Assembly (NCBI GenBank): GCA_015499995.1
Contig: JADNRV010000445.1
Coordinates: forward strand, 1-34,010
DNA: 34,010 nt
Direction of reading: 5' to 3'
Source of the DNA: Flammula alnicola
Lineage: Eukaryota; Basidiomycota; Agaricomycetes; Agaricales; Strophariaceae
Shown here piece by piece: positions 1 through 11,515 of this stretch. The number at the start of each line of letters is the position of its first letter. The stretch's first letter is position 1. A program made the position numbers and the translations under genes. The notes beneath the pieces are model-generated. The model was not told where the DNA came from and ran no database searches. It saw only the letters and a program-made list of their open reading frames with translations.

Positions 1-83
1 CATAGAAGCAAGACTGGGGACCTGCGTACCTAGATTACAAGAAGTCGTTTTTTGCAATAAACTGATGAAAATCGATCAAAAAG

Positions 84-174
84 CGACACCAGCAGGATTT
101 GAACCTGCGCCCTCAAAGAGGAACAGATATTGAGTAATTCGAATCTGTCGCCGTAACCACTTGGCTATAGTGCC
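84..174 (-). tRNA. tRNA-Ser (anticodon CGA) with a 9-nt intron
   Basis: Read on the minus strand, the segment folds as a class II tRNA. A 7-bp acceptor stem pairs GGCACTA with TGGTGTC (two G-U pairs), with discriminator G at 84. The D arm is GCC/GGC around AAGTGGTTAC. The anticodon stem is ACAGA/TCTGT. A long variable arm (CCTC, TTT, GAGG) is present, and the T arm is GCAGG/CCTGC with a TTCAAAT loop. The anticodon CGA is at 141-139. The extra nine bases at 137-129 fit the standard position after base 37, so they are read as an intron. A run of T follows the 3' end at once, as expected for a Pol III terminator. The long variable arm and the anticodon agree on serine (UCG codons). CCA is not encoded, as is normal in eukaryotes. 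Confidence 0.93.
129..137 (-). other. tRNA-Ser intron (9 nt)
   Basis: The nine bases lie between position 37 and position 38 of the anticodon loop. Removing them leaves a 7-base loop (TT-CGA-A-A) closed by the ACAGA/TCTGT stem. Introns in tRNA-Ser(CGA) are common in fungi, and this one is short. Confidence 0.8.
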
Positions 175-440
175 TTGTATTGTAACTAGATAATACTATA
201 TAAATAAATGTTTTGAACATTATCTAATTTGACAATTTCTGATCGAACAATTACTTATGTCTATAAGTCTCTCGCGCTCAAAATTCATTCATGTGGCATG
301 AAGACATATTTTTCAAAATTAAGAGGAGCTTTGGATGTGGACTACTTATATGGAATACCTGTGTGGTGTAAGCTTCGTCAGAAGTCTTGGATAAAAATTA
401 TTCACAAACCATTTTGAAGCTTGAAAAGGTAGTCGGTTAG

Positions 441-3400
441 TCAGATAGCTTGCCAAACAACAGCGACGAGACTTACTCTTTGGAATTCATCATATGCGGT
501 ACTCCTGACATTTTCGTGGGCATTACGAATGATGCCCATCATAAAGTCTGCGGCCTGCCGCTCATTTAATTGCAACGCAAACCGATCCCTCAGTCGCCGA
601 ATAGTTGGTTCACCCTTGAAGGAAGGAAGGCCAGTGTCCAACATGAGCCGAATAGTAGCAATGATTTGCTCCGCATGTGGGCGAATCGCAAGGAATGCCT
701 TGACTGTAAGGTTTTGGAACATCTGATAGCCTTGCGAGTATCGCCCGCCCATCAAGACAACCATCTCATGATTGAGCTTGAAAGAATGTGGTTCGAATTT
801 GACGCCCTAAATCGTCTCGTCAGCTTACATGCCAGTCAGATAACAGTCAACGAGAACTCGTACTCCAGGGCGTGCCTATGCCAACAGAAATAAGTTAAAG
901 GAATTGCTATAAAGGAGCATTACTTATCTATATCGAAGAGGAATCCGAAATCTGCAAAAAATTCTTAACAAAAGCTTTATCATTGAGTGGTGTAATGACT
1001 TACCGATGTGGACAATGTGTCCATCCCCGTCAATCATTATATTACCGTTGTGTCTGTCTTTGATCTGCAAGATGTAACAAGCAACAGAATATGCGGCCAT
1101 AGATTGGATAAAATTGAGGCGTGCTCTTTGAAAATTGATCGTGTCTTGGCCACCATATTTTGTGATAAAGAAGTCCTGCAGGTCATTCACTTTGGCTCGT
1201 CCCATCTCATCCCTAGATGTAGCATTTGGGACAACATCAATAACACCGCACTGTGAAGAGCTCTTAGTTAGGCGTTGAAAGACGTAACGATGGTACATAC
1301 ACCAGGTGCGGTTGCAGTAACTCGATATGGGAATAAATACAAGGTTAGGCCCACACTGGTGAATACGTTCTTGAACATGGCGATTACTTGTAGTGCAAGG
1401 ACATCTTGACGACAGTCGTCACCGACTTTGAATATTGCTTGTTGCCAGACGTCATATTCGGTGCGGGTCTCAATGCCACTGCCCTCTCCGTTGAGGAGAG
1501 AGTCGGGGTCTGTGTTGATCTCAATCCGTTCTTTTCTGACTTTGAATGTAGCCATGAAAGGCGCCTATAAATACATGATTTTAGCCAAATTCAGACGAGC
1601 AGACAAGAAAAGCACCTTGGCGTGACTTTGCAATGGTCGCCCAGACTTCTTGTCAATGTCAATCACAATTCCATCTGGATTGCTAGGCAAATAAACTCCA
1701 ACATCTACACTGATTTTCGCCATTTCTTCGTCGATCTTGGCCTGCAAATATAAGTAAGATATTAATATGAAGTTGCAAGCCTTGCTGAATCACGACACCT
1801 TTTTTTCCGGTTTCGTTTTCTTGATGTATGGTTTCATCTTGCCAGATATAGACGTGACTTCGTTGAAGAAGGAAAATTCTCGATCGTAGAAGGCCCTCGC
1901 AGTACCTGAGAGGGACATCACAACTTTCTTCGTCATCGAGTCGAGCAAAGGTTTCATTGAATCTTCCTGAAAAGTTAGTCAGATATGAAAGGACGCCACA
2001 TATATGACAAATACGTACGACCTCCGCGGCATCATCTTTGTAGCAATTCGCGTTCATGTTCCAAATAATTTGATGACAAAAGAGTTGCGATATTTTAGCC
2101 GTTTCAAAGATAAAACGAGCAACATAGCCTACAATCCATTAGCGGATTGGTGAGGCTATTAAATGAAACGAACGGGTCCTCACCAAGGTCGTCATAGCGG
2201 AGGGCTTGAACAACCTGTGGTATAAAGAAGAAGGTTAGCTCGACAGGGTGCTGAGCCAACACTCGATGGGCATATTGCAGGACTAATGGATCACTATTGA
2301 ACCGGCGTTCAAAGAACGTATTTGCTACGATTGGGGGTACCGGAGCCCAGAGCAGTAGGTGCTATGAATAATTAGCCGAGAACCAGAAAATCATTTAATA
2401 AGAATGTACCTTCAGGTTTCTATAGACAAGTGGGTCAAGTCTGTCTCCAAGAAGGAATGCCAGAGCCTCAGGAATGTCGAGAACCTCGATAGTGTTTGAT
2501 CGAACGAGTTTTTCGACTTCATGACGAATGGTTAGATTCTTGAAGCGTTCCGTAAGATATACAGCGATAGCCGGGTCGACACGCCAAAGAGTCCGAACTA
2601 CGACGGGCCAAGATGTCTGCAAGCATGAATAAAACAATCAATCCCGGAGATGATCCACATACTTCAAGCAAGGTCCGTTCAGTGCTTCCGACAAGATCCC
2701 CCCCTTTCTTTGTGTCGTTGGTCGGATTTCCCCAGACCGACATGCGAAATATTTCATTCTCAATGAGCAAGCGTAACGGAAGGTTTAAGCTGCGCATTCT
2801 TTCCGCATAATCTTTAGTGAAATGTCAGCGGAAGGAAGAGCCAAGAAGATAGAAAAAGCTCACATGTGGCCGTCAAACGAGCGGGTGATAGGCTAGAAAT
2901 CGCAGGCGGTCCCCTAACAGAGTCCGATTGAAGATATGACAGAAATTCTGAAAGTACTTTGATATCGGCATCAACCTGAACTCGATTAGCTCCATATGAC
3001 CATCTAAGGAATATTAACACTTCTTGCATTCAACACAGAGGATGATGTTGACATACTGTGGCCGTACAGCGAACCAAGAAAAGGCAACTGTGTAGAGGCA
3101 TTCTCGCAGCGCATTTTCACAATAAGCATCTAGATGAGAACTTTTCAAAGTCTCAAAACCAAAAAGCAGGAAGGAAAAACGAGCTTCACGCGACAAGGCG
3201 TGAGTACTGTAGATTATAAGTTCAACATTCATCTTTACGAACGCGGGCATACCTCATGGTTTTGAATGCTCGAGCTGAGCGCAATACTAGATGCTGGATA
3301 ATAAACATGACCCCAGGGCGACGATATCGCGCAGCTTGAAGACGGCTGAAGAGCATTTGCATCACTAGCGCATGGGGGGTAAGGACTCTTCGGGCGTGTG

Positions 3401-6400
3401 CCAGCCCACGGTCTATTCTTTCCTTGTCGGTGGGACTGTAGCTGATAGGATGATAAAAGGGATCATCGTAGCTAATGTGCTTCAATAACGAGGAACAAGG
3501 ACAGCAAGACGTGCTGGCTCACTTCAATGATTTCGAAAATATCCCTTGATGCAGTCTGATTGTGTCCGACCAAGCAGACAAAATCTCTCCCATCAAGGCA
3601 ACCTCTATGTCAGATTTCTCGGCAATTACCCAACTCCAAGCATCGACCCCTGAAGCAATCGCCGCCGGCGTTGCTACACCAAATGGCAAACTGACTAGAT
3701 AGTGCAACAGGTCGTAGTCGTTCTGAAATTTACACGTTGTCAGTTTGAAGAAATAGATCAGAGACACCATCATACCTTTTCGAGGGAAATGAGGCTTGCC
3801 GCACAGCGGAAAAGCAGTCGTCTCAAATCGTGGACGGTCAGCTTGCTATTTTTCCCGCGTATCTCTTCCAAAGTATGGGACAATTTGGATTTCAAGGCAT
3901 CGATGTCGGTGGACGGAGCAGTTTCAGGGGGCAACGTTGCTAGTTTGTCAACACCTGATTTATAGGGTCATGCACACAAGCCAATTATAAAAGGACTTGA
4001 GACGAACTTTCTCGATTTGCCAATCGGATCCCAGCAGCCTCTCCCGCAAAGTAGCCTTTAATAGCAATTTGGCTTGATAAAGTCTTCGCGGCATCGATTT
4101 TCCATTGTGATAGAGACGACAAAGATGCTAGGAAGGCATAGTCAACTTTGGCTCGGTTTGTAACAAATGCATACATACAAAGCTGCCGGTGCACCGGTCC
4201 AATAGCCTTGCCGAATTGTTCAGCTATGGAAGCGCCCAACTCCGCCGAGTTGATTCCGGCCGACGACTGATTGACAGCGAGATACTTCTTTGAAATTCGG
4301 CGAGCATATGAGCATATAAATATCATCAAGTCATGAGATGCATGTGTACCTGTAATGTAGATTGCAACTCCATGGGGGCACGCCCTAAGGCCAATTCAAA
4401 CCAGGTATTGGCGTTTCTCTTCAACTGACCCAGGATATCACTCCGGACTTGGTAACTGTCTGACAGTTGCAGGGTAATACCACTTCTATCTGAATGGAAT
4501 TCATAAATGGGGTTGTACTAGATAAGTCGATGGAGAAAAAATGGTTGGTGAGGTTGTCTGTTTCTAGGATATGTGCTCTCACCTCATCCATATATTCGTT
4601 CTCGCACGCCCGTTGAAGCAGTGTAAGGACCTCCAGAATTGCAAAGACAAGTGTTGGATCGCACATAAGGGAAGGGAAGGACGTGATTAGACGATTGAGA
4701 TATTTCGAAGCAATATCCCGTGCTTTGGCAATACGATGAGTACTTGAGACGACGAGGGCAAGAAGCTCTGATGAAAGGTGCCTGGGGAGGGCTTGTTGAG
4801 ATGCTTTAGAGTTAAGGTCATTGATAGAATCCCGTATGACCTAGTCGGTATGTTGGACTCAGATGCCGATAAACCTTGACTTGAAAACTCAGCGTACCTT
4901 TTCTGCGACGGCCTCCATGCAGGCACTCAACCCTGGATGGTCATTAAGACTATCGTTGATGAAATATGAAACCAATGACGATGGTAACCCAGATGCTGAA
5001 CGCATGCTTTCGATATCGTGAAGGGTTAGGATGAATATGATCTGACCAGACGACAGGTAACGGATATCGCTGGCCCGGTACGAAATATAGCTTGCCAGGA
5101 AGCTTCTATGCTTCGAGATCACCTAGAGCAGATGTCAATTCCATTTCAAAAAATGCAGGATGGAATGGAGTAACCGTGTTGGCATATTCTTGTCGAATCA
5201 CAGAATTATATTCAACGTCGCTGGCCACTGCGTCATGGGATTCTTCCACAACCATCGAAGGAGTTTTTACAGCGATGCGAGACAATGCGGGTTTCAGCCA
5301 ATCCATCGCCGTTGCTTCATTACTGTCTCCAGTAGTGAAGCCGAAAAGGATACACAAGAACCAGGTATTCCTGAAAAGTGTCACGATATCCGGAGAAGGG
5401 TCTTCTCCAGGATTGAAGTCTGCATGTGCAAGCAAAGCATCAATGGGAAGAAGGAGAGATGCCAATTGTTCTATCATATCATCAGTCTAAAATTTGCAAT
5501 TAGCAAAGCACAGCTTTATGGTCCATCATATCATACACACTTTGATATGATGGTTTGCGATCTTCAAGTTTTGAATGGCAACTCCTTTATCTGCAAACAA
5601 GGTCAAAAGTTCAACAAGATAACTTTCATATAGTTCAGGCCGTCGGTGTAAATCTTGGGCCAAGCGAGTTTGCGCAGCTAAGACCTGGAAACCTTGTCAG
5701 CGTCACGATTGCTCTTCGACATCTGAACACACCATATTGTTCGAGAAACGAGGGTCATCAGGATTTGCAGAGCGATTGATGGCAGAAAAGGCTCTGACAA
5801 TATCATTGAAAGAACTCCGTGGCGCAGTTAAAGCAAGGTCCACAAGATTGTATGCAATAGCAGCTTCGACTGTTGGCTCCGCAGATGGCAGGCGCTGTAG
5901 AAGCATAGATATAGTAAGTCGAGTGACCTGTAAATATATGTATTAGCCATGAAACTCTTGGATTTTTGGCAGCCTGACCTCTTCCATATCGAACTCGAGA
6001 GCCAGTCTTGTAACAGCTGATATGGTGCTAATACCAATCAATCTTTTCTCGTCTTCAGAAAGACCTCGTAGGCCAGTTTCAAGTGAATGTGGATTGCTAT
6101 GACCATGGGAGGTGAAGGAATAAATGTGGGTATGGATGCTGTTGGAATCGTATATATCCTTGCTTGTTGCTGCAATGTAGTTGAGAAGAGAATACATGTT
6201 AGACATGATCAAATCATCGCCGGGAGCAAGCTGGGGCCGGTTGAGTATTACGAAGTCAGGAGTGAGTTGAGGAAGCCTACCCTGATACAGAGGGCCAGAC
6301 ATTTCGCAGCAGCAGATAACGGCGGCGGCACTCTGCTCTCTGAAGCAAACCCGTAATCAAAGAGTGGCAAAGGGGAGGTAACGAAGCGTCGCAAATGGCC

Positions 6401-7942
6401 AACCATGTTAGGTGCGATATCTGGGAAGCTATCATAACCTTAGATGCCAGTTTCGAGAAGATACAATACATGGAATACCTTCGGACAAGAACGGTTGTAG
6501 CTTTCAGGGCAGCTTCCTGGGCCAAATTGTCGGAGATGGGAGAGTCTGTGCTAAGCAAAAGGAGAATGCGATTGTATAATTGCTCGTCCACATCGCGAAG
6601 GGCTAGGCAGCATATAGATGCAAGTTTCTATGTGCACCAGGCGTAAGTTTCAATTTTGGTTCTTAAATATGCCAAACGTACCAAACTTTCAGAAACCGTT
6701 TCCCATGCATAAGTATCAAGAGGAGGAGCAGAATCCATGTCTTCAATCTGGAGCAATAGATCCGTGAAGCACTGCATGGCATACTTGATGGTGTCCTTCA
6801 GAATGGCCTTAGTTTTTTCGCTTTCAATGTCGAGTTCCAGTGCCGCATCTCGCGTTAACGAAAGCCAGGACTGGTTGGCTGCGGCTGCTTCTACAACTGG
6901 GCTTCTGATTCTGACGGGAGGAGCAAGGACTTGGGCAAGGACCGTCCATTCCGTCTCCAAAACACAGCACACCATGAAGTATCCGCTCAATGGCCTTCCT
7001 TGAGCGACGTAACGTGTAACAAAAGTTTGAACATGGCGGAGGGTATCCGCATCGGCATTTTCCTTCTGAAGAATGTCCACTAGCAAGTGATTCAAGCGAT
7101 TGATGATTTTGGGCGAACAAAGACTTTTCAAATGCAATGTTAAAGTTTCCCACTGCGAAAGCGTCCAAAGGTAGGATGTTGAACTAATTGCACGGTAAAA
7201 TCCATGAAGAGCGGGCATCAGTTGTGTGAGCACGTCCAGGGCTAGAAAAACGAGTCAGAAAATTAGGATGGGAGCCTTCACAAAAGGGTTTACAAGTGCT
7301 ATTATGGATTTCCTGGATTGTTTGAGAGACGAAAAAGAATATAGCCGATGTCGCTCGTTCACAGAAGGCGGAGTGCTCGTTTGATATGCGCAACAAAGCC
7401 GAGATAGTGGAAAATACGAGCTGGTCAGGAAGTGCCCAGTCTATGAAACGAGGTGTGAGGCAGGTGTTACAAAAAAGAGGGGTTAGGCTACCTGTCCAGG
7501 AAAGCGACGTGTCGAAGTCGATAAATGGGACGTCCCGCAAGATGTCAATGAGAACAGATATAACAGTGTCAATGGAATCAGTGATATGCGAGTTAGGAAA
7601 GTCGACAACCAGATCTCCGAAAGCAATACTACAGTGCACCCTCGTAGCAGACTGCTTAAAAGTTAACTCGAGAATGGAAGGCAGAGGCCGTCTTATTAAT
7701 GACGCACCATGTAAACCCGTTCAGCGGGGTGCTCTGAGCGCGTCCCTTGCGCCATCTGCTCTCCATGGGTTACAGTATCTACGCGGGTCTGCACCCTAGA
7801 AGATATAAGTTGCTCTGCAAAACCTCCTTCGTCGTTAGATGCGATGTCGGATAATATTCTTTGGTGTATATTCAATTCAAGGCTGGGAGGCACCGCGTCA
7901 TTACGCAGATTTATCGAGGCATGAAAACTCTTACCAATCCAT
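441..7942 (-). CDS. STT4: Phosphatidylinositol 4-kinase STT4 (PI4K type III alpha)
   Basis: Makes PI4P from phosphatidylinositol at the plasma membrane. The start at 7942 gives ATGGATTG, then a clean intron at 7934 downwards, then a helical N-terminus containing LELNIHQRILSDIAS. Helical repeat exons run from about 7600 to 3000. The accessory helical part (LWRVDPAIAVYLTERF; HPVELTFFFIPQVVQALRYD; YVARFIFETAKISQLFCHQ) lies at about 2640-2040. Next come EVTSISGKMKPYIKKTKPEKK (split by a junction just after) and GVYLPSNPDGIVIDID. The kinase domain has GDDCRQDVLALQVI near 1420, catalytic KDRHNGNIMID near 1040 and DFGFLF near 945. The C-terminus GGRYSQGYQMFQNLTVKAF runs to TGA at 441-443. The gene has more than 20 short introns, and the family length is about 1,900-2,000 residues. 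One junction at 928 lacks a normal donor (see findings). Identity is certain; not every exon edge was fixed. Confidence 0.95.
864..875 (-). other. Putative 12-nt micro-exon of STT4
   Basis: These 12 bases encode A-R-P-G. They are bounded by an acceptor ending CATAG and a donor GTACGA whose 57-nt intron (863-807) has a CTGAC branch point. They join in phase 0 to the final exon (GVKFEPHSFKLNHEM, 806-441), giving the family's PGG-V-K-F-E motif after the DFG loop. The upstream partner exon (929-951) ends at a non-GT donor, so this micro-exon is inferred from protein conservation. Confidence 0.55.
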
Positions 7943-8180
7943 TGCAGAATAACAGCGCCAGAGTAATTATAAGCACTAATGGTATACAGAGTTGCCGCTT
8001 GACACTGGAAAGTCACCAGGCTCAGCGCCGCTCTATGACATCGATGTTGTCGTCTGTTGATGACGGAAGCTGTTGCCTTTGTTCGCCTGAATGCTCTTCA
8101 CTCGTTTACGTGCCTACTTACAGTAAAATATCTCTTCATTTCCGCGTATCATCATATCCTCTGATAGCGTCTTGTCAAGC

Positions 8181-9238
8181 ATGCCAAGAAGTCCTAGTAA
8201 GTTAACTACCACGAAGTCTTCAACTTTGGCTCGGGAGCGTGTTTGTACACTGAATGCCACCTCGATACTGCTCCAGTATCTACCAAGGTTACGAGAAGAA
8301 GCATCAGACAGAAACCTCAGAACACGGACAATAATAACTGCAATCTCTCAGACGACCTAAAGAGTGACGGGGATGATGTTCAAGAGGCAGATAATAAGTT
8401 CATACCTTCTGGCTCATGATACACTCCTTGAGCTGATGGCATCCATTGAAAGTAAGAAACTGATCAAAGCTGTTCGATATAGTCTCGGTAAGAGTGGGCC
8501 ATTGTCTTGAGAATTTTCACTTACCGATGACAGGGCAAAAATCAAAGAAACCAACTGGACGTTCCGGGTTATTTCACTCTCAAAAAAAGGCTTTATATCT
8601 CGAGGCACGGAAAAACGCGAAGGAGTTTGTCAAATCCAGTGTTAATGCCCTGTGAGGACTCTCGTCCTCTCGCATATTTGTTTAAGGATTTTGAAACATG
8701 AAGCACAATAGGGAAGATGTTCAAGCCAAGTTGGGCGACATGCAAGCGCAAGAAATTGGATTCCAGAAATATTATGAAGATTGCCACCTTCCGAACATTG
8801 CAGACAAGGTTTGCCAACTCCCTGCTGGGATTTAAACGACCTACATCTTTTATGCCTACTCCTCTTCAGGAATCATTTGACAATCTCTCCTCCCTCTATC
8901 CACATATACTGAAGGATTTAGGGCATAGACGCTCACTGAAACTTGAGGGAGCGAGTACAATGCGTTCGTCATATCAATAGCATCTGCAAAGGGATTTATG
9001 ATCTAACATTCAATTATCTGCAGTCAAGGACAATGCCCCTCGCCGTCAAGACGCTCTGAAGGAATTTTCTAAGAACGCCAGGCAGCAACTCGAACAAGCT
9101 AAACAGCAGGAAAAGGTCCGTATATGCGGTCCATCAAACCAAGAGAAGGATGTCATGAACTCCGTTAAAATTGCATCGCAGGACGCCGAAGAAGCTACAA
9201 AACTGATTGAGCATTTCAAAAACCTGCTGCGTGCATGA
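8181..9238 (+). CDS. Unrecognised coiled-coil protein
   Basis: I do not recognise the family. Six exons join in frame with good splice sites: (8436 or earlier)-8487, 8534-8651, 8712-8808, 8870-8954, 9024-9115 and 9182-9238 (TGA). Starting at ATG 8436 the product is 166 residues. It is basic, mostly helical and strongly charged. A Lys/Arg-rich head (QKSKKPTGRSGLFHSQKK) is followed by helices with EARKNAKEFVK and ARQQLEQAKQQEKDAEEATK, ending HFKNLLRA. A longer form could start at ATG 8181 (MPRSP), using a perfect GTAAGT donor at 8197, an acceptor at 8276 and an acidic exon (SDDLKSDGDDVQEAD). It then needs a weaker GTTCAT donor at 8398. Otherwise the 8181 reading stops at 8418. No signal peptide or membrane segment is seen. 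The gene is divergent from STT4 and converges on NAXE. Confidence 0.65.
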
Positions 9239-9601
9239 TAGTCATATTAGGACCAGTCTTACACATATGGTAAAGTAACTGGCATCATGTTCTGTCCTGT
9301 CTCGCCCCGTCGTGTGTTCCCCTTCTAAACGATGTCCGTTAATTCCTGGTAATGCGGATAGGTAATTTCACCATGAAGACCGGTCTTTCTTTTCAGATGT
9401 CTGAATCGCCCTGAAATCCAATGCATGAAGAGAATGTCGGTTTATAGATTACAATGAATTGAATTCTTCTCTTTTCGTCTAGTGTTCGGCGATTGTACGA
9501 TGCAGATGTCCTATAATAAAGAACTAAAAAAGTAAAAGTGCTGCATAACTGTAGTATAATCATACATCCTCTGTTGATGTCCCAATTCTCGATGCGACCT
9601 C
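9239..9601. other. Convergent intergenic region
   Basis: A 363-bp spacer between two convergent stop codons (coiled-coil gene and NAXE). It presumably holds both 3' UTRs, with AT-rich stretches such as the one near 9520-9540. No conserved coding frame or repeat was seen. Confidence 0.6.
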
Positions 9602-10758
9602 CTAATATTTTGGGAGCATCTCCTCAGAGGCCAGTTCAACAATTTGGTCGGAACCAGGGTAGCGCGGAAGTTGTAGCTCGAACTTTTCTTCTATGGCTCT
9701 ATCGCAGATCGCGTTCAGTTCTTGGGATCATCTCTGAGATACACTATTTTGTAGATTACATACTTTGGCACAAATCTTCCGCCCAGAAAATGCCTTCCTG
9801 TGAAGTCAATGACACCCTGCTTGGGTGCAGTGAGGCTGATCAAAACATTGGCGCGCAGTCCCACCCCAAAATTGTTGCCCTCCTCTACATCCCAGCCTGA
9901 CGGTATGTCAACAGAGACGATCGGCAGGCGTGATTCATTGAGCAAGGGCAGAACAACGTCGAAGGGAGCACGGATTGGTGGTTTGAAAGAAAAGCCGAAA
10001 ATAGCGTCCAATATTACGTCGCTATGATGCAATGCAGTGCGAAGATCGTCGATATCAGTAGATGGGGGGATAATAGGAATTTCCATGTTCTCGCATTGCC
10101 TTTGAAGACGCTGTTAGGTTTCGATATCAGATACGTTCCCTCGAATGGCAAGCGGAAGGTAACATGCTTGGTAAATATCTTTTGAACCAGGCTAGTGTAA
10201 TCAACGTGGTATCATGAGTGAGATGCTTCTTGCGCAAAAGGGATAGTACCTTAGGCATGTAGACTGTGGGACGATATCCAAACATTCCTGCCCGGGGAAC
10301 GGTCTGTCAAATGCTGTGTGCATATAGAGAGTGGAGCAACACACCAAGATGCCGAGCAGCGACAAGTCCGTCCCCACCTTGTTAGAAAATGAGCAAGTCG
10401 ATGCCAATTCTGAAGCTCTACGATAGGTGACGATTCCGGGTGACGTACCCTGGTTTCCTGGACCGCAACAAACCAAGACGCGAGGATAGACATCCTTTCG
10501 ATAGACAGTAGCAAGAGTTTGGGCGCATGCCAACCCAGCAAGTTCCATTAACTGATTGATGAGTTAAAATTTCGTCTCGTCAGAGACTTAGATGGCATCC
10601 AAAGTTTCACCTGGTCTAGGCTGAATGCTCCGGCTTTCAAGTTCATGAGCTCTTCATCGATCTAAAACAATAATCAGATTTATTCAGCATAGATATCAGG
10701 ATTTAACACGATCTCGGCTCACTTGCTGAGCAATTTTGGCAGTAAGGTAGCGCATCAT
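9602..10758 (-). CDS. NAXE: NAD(P)H-hydrate epimerase (YjeF N-terminal domain)
   Basis: Interconverts the R and S forms of damaged, hydrated NAD(P)H so that the ATP-dependent dehydratase can repair them. The start at 10758 reads MMRYLTAKIAQQ, then an intron, IDEELMNLKAGAFSLDQ, an intron, LMELAGLACAQTLA. The nucleotide-binding loop GPGNQ|GGDGLVAARHL is split by introns between about 10450 and 10345. Then come FGYRPTVYMPK, the core DVILDAIFGFSFKP and VSVDIPSGWDVEEG, and LTAPKQGVIDFTGRHFLGG. The last exon encodes FELQLPRYPGSDQIVEL, ending at TAG 9602-9604 after a GTATGT donor. The full-length YjeF_N fold is covered. The reading frame stays open upstream of the first ATG but contains no earlier ATG, so a mitochondrial presequence is not supported. 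A separate NAXD partner is not in this window. Confidence 0.93.
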
Positions 10759-11515
10759 GCTCAAGTGTTTAGAAAACAGCTTGTGCAGCGAGCTCGGGCG
10801 ATGCAATAGTATGCAAAAGGCACTGAGGGAGTCGGACAGGTCACCGTCGACCTTCAAATAATAGGATTTGAGAAGATTTGCGGTAGAGAATCTTTTAACC
10901 GAGATTTACTGTTTTTACGAGCTTTTATAAGGCTGGGCTCGCTATGAGCTCCGGCAGACTTTGTTTCGGGTAGAACTTAGAAGGCAGTCAGGGAAATACT
11001 TAAGATCGAGGCAGTTTCGAGGCCTGACGAGGAGGGATGTCGTCATCCTCCTTAACCGGACTTATTCCGATTCGGGGCAGCATCTCGGCAGCTGCCGTGC
11101 GGTTACTATAGTCTAAGTAATAGTGGTCAAGCTCAGCCCAAGTCATGAGCACTGAGTACTGAGTACTGAGTCGTTAGAGATATATTGGATACAAGATACA
11201 TCGTCGTAAGTGCTACTTAGTAGTGATAATCCCGTAAAGGTCCACTGAGAAGCATTAATAATATCAAAAAATCCAGGCGTGTCAATTCATATACAACAGA
11301 TAAATGAAAGCGATAGCCCACGAAAGGGAAAAAAAAAACAATAGAGGAAGAAAGTGAACACCCGGGGATGCGCGCACGGCGTAGGCACACAAATAGATAC
11401 CGGCATGGTCGTACTCGAATTCCTGAACACCAGTTACCTAGGATTATCCAGCTACGCACTCGCCTGGGGCTCCGAGGGGAGTCGCATAAATTCATGAAAG
11501 TGGTGAAGGATTCAG
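10759..11515. other. Intergenic region with a 7-bp tandem repeat
   Basis: A spacer of about 750 bp between the NAXE start and the MYND-gene stop, both on the minus strand. It should hold the NAXE promoter and the MYND 3' region. Three perfect copies of ACTGAGT lie at 11151-11171. An A-run sits near 11330-11339. No convincing exon was found. Confidence 0.5.
11151..11171. repeat. ACTGAGT x3 tandem repeat
   Basis: Three exact head-to-tail 7-mers, 21 bp in all, with a partial copy (GAGC) just upstream. Probably a simple microsatellite. Confidence 0.85.

Noticed and set aside
229..417. Open frame of 62 codons downstream of STT4 on the plus strand
   Set aside because: Short, AT-rich, no family resemblance, and lies in the spacer between the tRNA and the STT4 stop.
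5092..5633. Overlapping plus-strand open frames of 130-157 codons
   Set aside because: Antisense to STT4 helical-repeat exons that fit the family frame.
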